Shown: in pieces, positions 6,788 to 11,219 of the stretch | Numbering within the stretch: the stretch's first letter is position 1 | How the letters are laid out: the number at the start of each line of letters is the position of its first letter | NCBI GenBank assembly: GCA_964562155.1 | Contig: CAZLRU010000027.1 | Coordinates: forward strand, 1-11,219 | Length of the DNA: 11,219 nt | Direction: 5' to 3' | Origin: JAGOUY01 sp964562155 | GTDB lineage: Bacteria > Patescibacteriota > Patescibacteriia > 2-12-FULL-60-25 | Program-made: the position numbers and the translations under genes | The notes under the pieces: model-generated | Seen by the model: the letters and a program-made list of their open reading frames with translations, nothing else | Told to the model about the DNA's origin: nothing | Databases searched by the model: none

Positions 6788-7850
6788 CCTGAATCCAGGT
6801 TTTGCCTGGTCTGAGCAAAAACTCTACCCCTCCTTCTCCTTCAAAACGAATCATTTCTCCAGGACTACGGCGCCAGCGTAACGAATACTTATTTCCATCG
6901 CGGTAGGCCACGGCATCTCCGCTCCCCGTCGTGCGCAATCGTAAACGACCTTTCTCATCAAGTACTTGTGCGTCTGTTTTTATCACGAGCACATTGTCCG
7001 CTTCAACGCTATTGCCCTGAGCATCCTTGACCGCGCGTCCGGAGACAAAGCGCGTATATACATCGCGCGCTTTATCAAATCGCCAACTCACACTGTACGA
7101 ACCACCATACGCGATCGCTGCACGTGTCACCTCACCGATCTTTGTTGAACTCGCCGTTCCGGTCGCTACATCTAAAAAATGCCAAGCCGCTGAAACCGTA
7201 CTGGAAGTATAGCCTTTACGCTCAGCCAGCATTTGCATGCGTTCACCGTTTGTTATGACATCGTGCGGTGCGGTGCGGTTAGCGGCGCGCCAAAAGGCCC
7301 AGCCATTCGCGATTTCACTCACACCTCTAAAGCGTGCGCCAAGGTTTTTGATCTGTTCAAGTGCCTCAGGACTTCCCCCAACATGGAAGTAGGTTGCATT
7401 CCACGCGAACGCCCAATCAACGAAATACGGACGCGCACTACGGACGGGGCCAATCTCAGGGAGCGTTGAAGTGGGCGCAAACAAGGCCATGAGACGCGTA
7501 ATCCCGCCTTCCACGGGAGATTCAATGACCACACTGGCCGCTGAGAGACCGGCTTGGGGGCGAGCATCTAACTGATTATCGATCATGATCGCCCAAGGCG
7601 CGAGATTCGCTTGCTCTGGCGAGACTAAAACGCCATCGAGATGACGAGGGACAAGCATCGACGCGGTCGTTGTAACAGCAGAATCAACCGATGGAACCGA
7701 TGCCATCTGAGACGAGCGACGCGTTTTTCCCAATACAATTAAAACAAAAACACCTATACAGATAAGGAGGAGAATGATCCCTCCTACCACCCAGGGCAAT
7801 AAGGCCCGATAGTCTTCTTTTGAAAATGTTGGTAAAGAAAATGATCGCAT
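6747..7850 (-). CDS. DUF3048 (YerB-like) membrane-anchored protein
   Basis: A 367-residue protein. A membrane helix near the N-terminus (about 20-40) is followed by a Ser/Thr-rich linker and the DUF3048 domain. The diagnostic pattern is clear: A-I-M-I-D-N-Q-L-D-A-R-P-Q-A-G-L (87-102), V-I-E-S-P-V-E-G-G-I-T-R-L-M-A-L-F (108-124), I-G-P-V-R-S-A-R-P-Y (133-142), and H-V-G-G-S-P-E-A-L (156-164). The C-terminal DUF3048_C part (about 250-365) contains Y-S-V-S-W-R-F and N-V-L-V-I. YerB-type proteins are Firmicutes and Patescibacteria envelope proteins of unknown biochemical role. The start codon at 7850 lacks a Shine-Dalgarno, and a -10-like box sits 6 nt upstream, so the mRNA may be leaderless. The 3' end overlaps prmC convergently. 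Confidence 0.9.
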   Translation of the reverse strand: MRSFSLPTFSKEDYRALLPWVVGGIILLLICIGVFVLIVLGKTRRSSQMASVPSVDSAVTTTASMLVPRHLDGVLVSPEQANLAPWAIMIDNQLDARPQAGLSAASVVIESPVEGGITRLMALFAPTSTLPEIGPVRSARPYFVDWAFAWNATYFHVGGSPEALEQIKNLGARFRGVSEIANGWAFWRAANRTAPHDVITNGERMQMLAERKGYTSSTVSAAWHFLDVATGTASSTKIGEVTRAAIAYGGSYSVSWRFDKARDVYTRFVSGRAVKDAQGNSVEADNVLVIKTDAQVLDEKGRLRLRTTGSGDAVAYRDGNKYSLRWRRSPGEMIRFEGEGGVEFLLRPGKTWIQVTTDDASFAGLEK

Positions 7851-7856
7851 GGAGTG

Positions 7857-7862
7857 ATGATA
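7857..7862 (-). promoter_or_regulatory. Possible -10 element of the DUF3048 gene (leaderless)
   Basis: TATCAT (5 of 6 match to TATAAT) lies exactly 6 nt before the ATG on the - strand, so transcription would start at or very near the start codon. The -35 region (TACTGT with a 17-nt spacer) is poor and touches the hairpin upstream. The zinc-ribbon gene shows the same -10-to-ATG spacing. Confidence 0.38.
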
Positions 7863-7874
7863 GCGTATGACGAG

Positions 7875-7928
7875 AAATAACAGTAGGGGCGGGGGTTACC
7901 CCCCGCCCCTACAGATGCAGCGTTATTT
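7875..7928 (-). terminator. REP-like GTAGGGGC palindrome acting as rplY terminator
   Basis: A 13-bp GC-rich stem (7883-7895 with 7900-7912) with a 4-nt loop lies just past the rplY stop. An outer inverted repeat AAATAAC (7875-7881)/GTTATTT (7922-7928) includes the rplY stop codon itself. On the - strand the hairpin is followed by TGTTATTTCTC, a modest U-tract, so it can terminate rplY before the DUF3048 gene. The GTAGGGGCGGG...CCCGCCCCTAC form resembles dispersed palindromes I recall from many environmental bacterial genomes; copy number here cannot be judged. Confidence 0.7.
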
Positions 7929-8597
7929 AGCCGCTGCTTCCTCTTCTGCTTTCTTAGCCTCTTCAGCCGCCTTCTTCTCTTCTCCCTCGGTCTTAATCGC
8001 GGTTACATCAACCGTGGTGCCCTCTTCCATCTTCTTAAGCTCATCTTCCGTCAGAGGACGTGAGACGGTCGCGATCGTAAGCTCTGCATCGGCTGTGGAT
8101 TTGACCCCTGCTGGAAGCGTCAAACTTCCAATCGTGATCGCCGCTTCGAAGTCTACAAGCTTGCTCAAATCGATTTCGATTTCGTGTGGCAAGTTGCCTG
8201 GCAAACATTCGACCTCGATTTCGTCCATAGATTTCATGAGTGTACCGCCCAATGTTTTGACGGCAGCGGATTCGCCAACGAATACAAGAGGAACCTTGGC
8301 GGTGATCTCCGTGCTCATGTTGACCTGGTACAAGTCGACATGGATAGGATCCATACGCAAGACATGACGCTGAACTTCTTTGACGAGCACTTTGACAGGC
8401 GCTTGGCCATCAATCGTGACATCGATCAAGCTGGAAGAACCGGCAGCTTTTGCCACTTTCACAAACTCGGAACGAGCCAAGGAAAGCTGTTGCGGAGCAA
8501 TTCCTTTGCCATACATAATGGCAGGAATACGGCTGGCAGCACGAATATCTTGGACACGGCCTTCACGCTTGGTGGCGGACAATGAATAGGAACCCAT
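7923..8597 (-). CDS. rplY: 50S ribosomal protein bL25, long (Ctc/TL5) form
   Basis: A 224-residue ribosomal protein that binds loop E of 5S rRNA in the large subunit. The N-terminal 5S-binding domain (about 1-93) carries L-S-A-T-K-R-E-G-R-V-Q-D-I-R-A-A-S-R-I-P-A-I-M-Y-G-K-G and D-P-I-H-V-D-L-Y. A C-terminal beta domain (about 95-185) has V-P-L-V-F-V-G-E-S, G-G-T-L-M and P-G-N-L-P-H-E-I-E-I-D-L-S-K-L, as in TL5/Ctc. An Ala/Glu/Lys-rich tail (about 200-224) ends it. The start at 8597 is the only one before the conserved N-terminus. It has a strong promoter 69 nt upstream (end of the -10 box), no Shine-Dalgarno, and a structured leader that imitates 5S rRNA loop E, which suggests negative autoregulation. 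The gene is followed by a hairpin terminator. Confidence 0.95.
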   Translation of the reverse strand: MGSYSLSATKREGRVQDIRAASRIPAIMYGKGIAPQQLSLARSEFVKVAKAAGSSSLIDVTIDGQAPVKVLVKEVQRHVLRMDPIHVDLYQVNMSTEITAKVPLVFVGESAAVKTLGGTLMKSMDEIEVECLPGNLPHEIEIDLSKLVDFEAAITIGSLTLPAGVKSTADAELTIATVSRPLTEDELKKMEEGTTVDVTAIKTEGEEKKAAEEAKKAEEEAAAK

Positions 8598-8659
8598 AAG
8601 AGTAGGGTCGACGTACTCTTGTGCCTTAAAGTGGCACTACCATCGTCGACGTTAAAAGT
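8598..8659 (-). promoter_or_regulatory. rplY 5' leader with 5S rRNA loop E mimic (candidate bL25 autoregulatory element)
   Basis: From the predicted start at about 8659 the leader is roughly 62 nt and is nearly all structure. In mRNA sense: outer stem GTCGACG (8650-8644) with CGTCGAC (8613-8607); internal loop ATGGTA (8643-8638) facing AAGAGTA (8620-8614); inner stem GTGCC (8637-8633) with GGCAC (8625-8621); apical loop ACTTTAA. E. coli 5S loop E is AUGGUA facing GAGAGUA, also followed directly by a G-C-closed helix IV beginning GUG. A competing hairpin pairs AAGAGTA with TACTCTT (8604-8598), directly against the ATG. bL25 is the loop E binding protein, so autoregulation by mimicry is the natural reading (inference). 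Confidence 0.75.
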
Positions 8660-8665
8660 GGCGCT

Positions 8666-8694
8666 ATAATAAGGGAAAAAGGGTTGGATGTCAA
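8666..8694 (-). promoter_or_regulatory. Strong sigma-70-type promoter of rplY
   Basis: TTGACA (8694-8689, perfect) and TATTAT (8671-8666, 5 of 6) are separated by exactly 17 nt. Transcription is predicted to start at the A at about 8659. The -35 box lies in the loop, and the spacer on the U-tract, of the terminator of the upstream zinc-ribbon gene. Confidence 0.82.
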
Positions 8695-8705
8695 GCGATC
8701 CGACC
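8676..8705 (-). terminator. Intrinsic terminator of the zinc-ribbon gene, overlapping the rplY promoter
   Basis: On the - strand GGGTCGGAT (8705-8697) pairs with ATCCAACCC (8689-8681), 9 bp with one G-T wobble, around the loop CGCTTGAC. Five T's follow at once (8680-8676). It lies 41 nt after the stop of the zinc-ribbon gene. The same bases supply the -35 box and spacer of the rplY promoter. Confidence 0.7.
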
Positions 8706-8746
8706 CTTGAACCCTCTTCGTGAGCACAGCGGGAAAAAGCTTATTT

Positions 8747-9082
8747 TTAGCTCTTTTTTGCTGGGTTTAGGAGAGCCTGACAGAGCTCTGGAGCGTGATG
8801 TTCGAGGACGCGATGTGCCTCGATGCACTCATCATTGCTGACCGGTTTTGCTTGAAAAAAGCCTAAGGCGTCGTTAATTTCTAAATCAGTCACTATCCCG
8901 ATGGAGCTCACAAGACCCGCCTGCTCCAAGACCACCGCCATCATGGCGTGACCACACGCTTGGCAGGTGCAGTGATACATATTCGCCCCATTTTGTTCCC
9001 CCAAATGACGGACCGCCGCTTCCGGGTAGGTTTTTTTACAGAGCGGGCAATGGGAGAGAATTTTTGAGGCTTGAGAGTTCAT
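8747..9082 (-). CDS. Small zinc-ribbon protein, unknown function
   Basis: A 111-residue cytoplasmic protein. Four cysteines form a probable zinc ribbon: C12-P-L-C15 and C40-Q-A-C43-G-H, with an extra Cys at 38. The C-terminal half reads S-S-I-G-I-V-T-D-L-E-I-N-D-A-L-G-F-F-Q-A-K-P-V-S-N-D-E-C-I-E-A-H-R-V-L. This zinc ribbon followed by an SxGxVTDL segment and a PVSxDE(x)3-H helix recurs, as I recall, in many Patescibacteria hypothetical proteins, but no function is known to me. I start it at 9082 because the earlier in-frame ATG at 9184 would read through the promoter and terminator region. A 17-nt-spaced promoter whose -10 lies 6 nt before this ATG supports the choice and suggests a leaderless mRNA. 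Confidence 0.75.
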   Translation of the reverse strand: MNSQASKILSHCPLCKKTYPEAAVRHLGEQNGANMYHCTCQACGHAMMAVVLEQAGLVSSIGIVTDLEINDALGFFQAKPVSNDECIEAHRVLEHHAPELCQALLNPAKKS

Positions 9083-9088
9083 ACATCC

Positions 9089-9117
9089 AGCATAGCGTGG
9101 ATTGGAAAAATTGCCAA
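9089..9117 (-). promoter_or_regulatory. Promoter of the zinc-ribbon gene, giving a leaderless mRNA
   Basis: TTGGCA (9117-9112, 5 of 6) and TATGCT (9094-9089, 4 of 6) are spaced by 17 nt. Only GGATGT separates the -10 from the ATG at 9082, so transcription should start at the A of the start codon. No Shine-Dalgarno is present or could be used. Confidence 0.55.
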
Positions 9118-9125
9118 AATACGAA

Positions 9126-9157
9126 GCGCCCACCGAGGAAGAGTCCGGGGTGGGCGC
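9126..9157 (-). terminator. Hairpin terminator downstream of the first Nudix-like gene
   Basis: GCGCCCACC (9126-9134) and GGTGGGCGC (9149-9157) form a perfect 9-bp GC-rich stem with a 14-nt loop. It lies 45 nt past the stop of the gene ending at 9203. On the - strand the stem is followed by TTCGTATTTTGG, a broken U-tract, so efficiency is uncertain. The next promoter begins only 8 nt further on. Confidence 0.6.
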
Positions 9158-9202
9158 AAGTGGAAGGAAGGAGCGAATACTCACTAAGAACTTGATCTCA
9201 TA

Positions 9203-10078
9203 TCAGGCGAGGTTCACCTCTCGACGAATCGAATCCGTCAGGTGTGGAGCGATGAGTTCAGCGGCAACGGTAAAGCCGCTGTTCATGATGATGCTGTGAG
9301 CGGCGAAGTGCTCACGAGTCGCCTCGAGATCACCCTCGAGAGCGTCGAGAGCGATCTCCACCGGCAACCACAGCAGCTTTTCGCCCCTGAAGAACGAACT
9401 GGCGGCAACGCAGCTGTCCACACAGCAATCGTTGAGCCTCACAACCCCCTGAACACAAAAGTCCGCGACCGGCTCAGGTCCGAGATTGACGGTTGCCAGA
9501 CCGGCTCCGGTCTTGGCATGCATCGCCCACATACCAGGCATGATGATGCCCATGTGATCCTCGACCGCGCGTGCTGCGGTCTGCGCGACACTGTGTTCAG
9601 GCTCGACCATATGCCACGGAATAGCGAGCGCGCCGTCGCGGTCGTTGATACCGACGAGCACGTACGGTCGCCGACCATGAATGCCGATCACGACGGTGAA
9701 CACGATCAGGTTGACACCGATCCAGCGCCAGAGCTCAGCCCTCGCTTCTGCCTGCGAGAGACCGGCGCTCATGAGAACCGTCTCGACCTCGCCGACCGCT
9801 TGACCGTCGGTCTGGATGCGCGACGAAGTGATGGTCCTTCTCGTCTCGCGACCGATGGTGCAGTGGCCCCCGTCGAGGAGAGGCAGGATCTCCATCGCGC
9901 CGTCGACGTCTGCAGCCTTCGCGAACGATCGAACGACCTTGGGCCAGTCGCTCAGCACCACGAATTCCCGCTCAGGATGCTTCAGTGCGGTTGACGCCCC
10001 GCTTCGGCTCTGGAGGATTTCGCGAATCCTTTCCTCCAGTGCGCGCCGCGTATCTTCTCCCAGATCAACGAACCCCAT
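9203..10078 (-). CDS. Hypothetical protein with degenerate Nudix-like box (paralogue 1)
   Basis: A 291-residue protein I cannot assign to a named family. Residues about 124-180 have Nudix-like layout: the strand R-P-Y-V-L-V-G-I-N-D (137-146), then M-V-E-P-E-H-S-V-A-Q-T-A-A-R-A-V-E-D-H-M-G-I (157-178). Aligned with the Nudix consensus, the RE and EE metal-binding glutamates become R-A and D-H, so pyrophosphohydrolase activity is doubtful. Later G-E-K-L-L-W-L-P-V (232-240) recalls the C-terminal strand of Nudix folds. The N-terminal about 120 residues are charged and helical. I start at 10078 because AGAGGAGG lies 7 nt upstream; the ATG at 10138 lies in the structured leader. The protein shares its layout with the gene upstream. 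GC content is visibly higher than in the left part. Confidence 0.75.
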   Translation of the reverse strand: MGFVDLGEDTRRALEERIREILQSRSGASTALKHPEREFVVLSDWPKVVRSFAKAADVDGAMEILPLLDGGHCTIGRETRRTITSSRIQTDGQAVGEVETVLMSAGLSQAEARAELWRWIGVNLIVFTVVIGIHGRRPYVLVGINDRDGALAIPWHMVEPEHSVAQTAARAVEDHMGIIMPGMWAMHAKTGAGLATVNLGPEPVADFCVQGVVRLNDCCVDSCVAASSFFRGEKLLWLPVEIALDALEGDLEATREHFAAHSIIMNSGFTVAAELIAPHLTDSIRREVNLA

Positions 10079-10091
10079 GGCTCGCCTCCTC

Positions 10092-10131
10092 TTCCCAGCG
10101 TTATATGCGATAGTGCTTACCTGGCTGGGAA
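10092..10131 (-). promoter_or_regulatory. Leader hairpin just upstream of the ribosome-binding site
   Basis: TTCCCAGC (10131-10124) and GCTGGGAA (10099-10092) form a perfect 8-bp inverted repeat with a 24-nt loop in the mRNA. The 3' arm runs directly into GAGGAGG, the Shine-Dalgarno of the gene starting at 10078. A smaller GACGA/TCGTC hairpin (10164-10160 and 10151-10147) lies near the predicted 5' end. Confidence 0.5.
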
Positions 10132-10168
10132 TAATCAAGATTGAGGGACGATTGCTTTTTCGTCAAGC

Positions 10169-10174
10169 ATTATA
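10169..10174 (-). promoter_or_regulatory. Perfect TATAAT -10 box for the first Nudix-like gene
   Basis: A consensus TATAAT on the - strand lies directly after the T-rich tail of the upstream terminator. A start near 10162 would give a leader of about 85 nt. There is no good -35 hexamer at 16-18 nt (GGTTGG at 17), so the promoter call rests on the -10 and its place between genes. Confidence 0.5.
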
Positions 10175-10175
10175 G

Positions 10176-10209
10176 CCAAAAACAACAACACCCAACCGAG
10201 ATGGCTGGG
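10176..10209 (-). terminator. Intrinsic terminator of the second Nudix-like gene
   Basis: On the - strand CCCAGCC (10209-10203) pairs with GGTTGGG (10197-10191), 7 bp with one G-T wobble, around the loop ATCTC. The T-rich tail TGTTGTTGTTTTTGG follows. It lies 30 nt after the stop at 10240. Confidence 0.75.
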
Positions 10210-10239
10210 GGTATACGAAGAAGAAAGAATGGGTCAGCT

Positions 10240-11124
10240 CTACATGTAGAGCTGACTACGCAGCAGGGAGGCGATCGTGGATGAGGGTCCTTTGGCGATT
10301 GTGACGCCGGCTGGAGCATGCATTGTTTCTGACGTTGCAGGCACCTGACCGAGCAGCACCCGCTCAAGACTGCCCATAGGCACCCAGAACAGCTGCTCGC
10401 CGCTCCACTTGGAGCTCGCGGGCTTGGCGTACTCTCCGCCTCGACCTACCAGCACCCGGCAGCAGAAGATAAGGCAACCAAGCACCGGACTGAAAGACAC
10501 ACCCACCGCCTGTTTGTTGCTGGAAAACAGGTGACGAAAGCAGTAACGAGCATGAGCGGTGTTGCCACGCGCAAACGGCCATTCCGGAACTTCGTCCACC
10601 AACAGATCAGCAGCTGCTTCGGCGAGCGTTTGACCGGCTCGCACGAAACGAGTTGGCAGGGTGAGTCGGCTCTTACGCCGACTGGATCCGATTAGGACTG
10701 CGCCGTCGTCGATATCCATCGGCAACACACAGACCTTATAGGGCAGCCGAAAGCCCATTTTCATGAGCTCGGGGAGAAGAGCGGGGCCTACCACTCCTTG
10801 ATTGCACAACCGCTCGACAGCCGTAAGGAGAGTGACACGCTGATCATCGAGTTGTCCGCGCGTCAGCTGGGAACCCTTACGAAACCCGTACCACCGATCA
10901 TCGACCGCACGAAAGATCTCCATCTTTGGGCGAATCTCGTTGAACGATGGTGCGCAGGAGAACCTTTTAAGAGGCCATTGACCCAGGGTGGAGAAGGCCG
11001 GACCACGAGGCCTGGCTTCAACACCGTCTTGAGTATCGACTCGAGTAGTGGGAGATGGGAGAGCGACCGGCAGCGGTCGCTTGAGAGGCACGGGACGATC
11101 CTTGTTCTCAACGACACGCTTCAT
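10240..11124 (-). CDS. Hypothetical protein with degenerate Nudix-like box (paralogue 2)
   Basis: A 294-residue protein without a family name that I can give. The N-terminal 50 residues are basic and proline-rich, probably disordered. Residues 142-146 (A-V-L-I-G) and 158-181 (T-R-F-V-R-A-G-Q-T-L-A-E-A-A-A-D-L-L-V-D-E-V-P-E) align with a Nudix box, but RE is D-L and EE is D-E, so the catalytic glutamates are largely lost. G-E-Q-L-F-W-V-P-M (242-250) matches G-E-K-L-L-W-L-P-V of the neighbouring protein, and the region before the box (a D-x-x-x-x-G-R-rich segment, then V-E, then a helix) has the same order. The ATG at 11124 has AAGGAG 10 nt upstream. It is a separate transcription unit with its own terminator. 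Confidence 0.72.
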   Translation of the reverse strand: MKRVVENKDRPVPLKRPLPVALPSPTTRVDTQDGVEARPRGPAFSTLGQWPLKRFSCAPSFNEIRPKMEIFRAVDDRWYGFRKGSQLTRGQLDDQRVTLLTAVERLCNQGVVGPALLPELMKMGFRLPYKVCVLPMDIDDGAVLIGSSRRKSRLTLPTRFVRAGQTLAEAAADLLVDEVPEWPFARGNTAHARYCFRHLFSSNKQAVGVSFSPVLGCLIFCCRVLVGRGGEYAKPASSKWSGEQLFWVPMGSLERVLLGQVPATSETMHAPAGVTIAKGPSSTIASLLRSQLYM

Positions 11125-11173
11125 GGGGCTACCACTCCTTTCCTGGACCCATATCTCTATTAGGCCTTATTTT

Positions 11174-11203
11174 AGCCTACGTCTTAACTGCATACGAGGT
11201 CAA
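11174..11203 (-). promoter_or_regulatory. Possible promoter of the second Nudix-like gene
   Basis: TTGACC (11203-11198, 5 of 6) lies 18 nt before TAGGCT (11179-11174), a weak -10; the overlapping TAAAAT 5 nt further is a better hexamer with a poor spacer. Transcription would start about 40-50 nt before the ATG at 11124. The segment 11125-11219 shows no gene. Confidence 0.35.
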
Positions 11204-11219
11204 ATAGAACCTGGTTTTT

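Noticed and set aside
7867..8367. + strand open frame of 166 residues, Ser-rich
   Set aside because: It is antisense to rplY and starts at the terminator palindrome; composition is that of a reversed Ala/Lys/Glu-rich gene.
8624..8665. Near-direct repeat TTAAAGTGGCACTA / TTAAAAGTGGCGCTA in the rplY leader
   Set aside because: One copy runs into the -10 box and the transcription start, and the other is explained by the inner stem and loop of the loop E mimic; 14-15 nt with two differences is not enough to claim an operator.
9083..9184. 34-residue extension of the zinc-ribbon protein
   Set aside because: It would be encoded across a promoter and a terminator hairpin and adds no recognisable sequence.
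9242..9994. Long + strand open frame of 250 residues
   Set aside because: It lies antisense within the Nudix-like gene, is rich in His/Arg/Asp as expected for a shadow frame in GC-rich DNA, and has no domain or start signal.
1..11219. CRISPR array, transposase, integrase or phage genes
   Set aside because: No spaced direct repeats and no such proteins are visible; the right-hand composition shift is the only hint of transfer.
1..11219. Recoded UGA (glycine) as in Gracilibacteria/Absconditabacteria
   Set aside because: UGA works as a normal stop, for example at 3903-3905 and 6785-6787, and genes keep family length with the standard code.

Overview
The window most likely comes from a Patescibacteria (Candidate Phyla Radiation) genome. 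Several things suggest this: a MacAB-type exporter carrying a very long coiled-coil adaptor with no outer-membrane partner nearby, DUF5666-type and DUF3048 proteins, a small zinc-ribbon protein of a kind I recall from Patescibacteria, an NLPY-type PrmC, and very compact spacers. TGA is used as an ordinary stop. The assignment is inference from gene content; no 16S rRNA is present.

Left part (1-5651, + strand): one apparent operon. In order it holds the C-terminal end of an ECF-type sigma factor (region 4), a small two-helix membrane protein, a membrane-anchored DUF5666-like protein, a 664-residue HlyD/MacA-like adaptor, a MacB/LolD-type ABC ATPase, its FtsX/MacB-type permease (4-nt overlap), and a second DUF5666-like protein. 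Gene starts here lack Shine-Dalgarno sequences and mostly follow pyrimidine-rich CCTATG or CTTATG contexts. A perfect 16-bp bidirectional terminator ends the operon and also abuts the 3' end of a tRNA-Val(CAC) on the other strand.

Middle part (5710-9160): prmC (+) runs convergently into a DUF3048 (YerB-like) membrane-anchored protein (-), with a 41-bp overlap of coding ends. Further along the - strand lie the long form of ribosomal protein bL25 (rplY) and a small zinc-ribbon protein of unknown function. Each gene on this strand has its own short terminator/promoter spacer. The most striking feature is the rplY 5' leader (8598-8659). It folds into a hairpin whose internal loop copies loop E of 5S rRNA, the known binding site of bL25, in the same register. 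An alternative hairpin abuts the start codon. This looks like a molecular-mimicry autoregulatory leader.

Right part (9160-11219, - strand): two distantly related proteins of about 290 residues, each with a degenerate Nudix-like box lacking the catalytic glutamates. Both are GC-richer than the left part and, unlike it, have strong Shine-Dalgarno sites. Each has its own upstream signals; the first has a structured leader and each is followed by a hairpin terminator. They look like members of a lineage-specific expanded family of unknown function.
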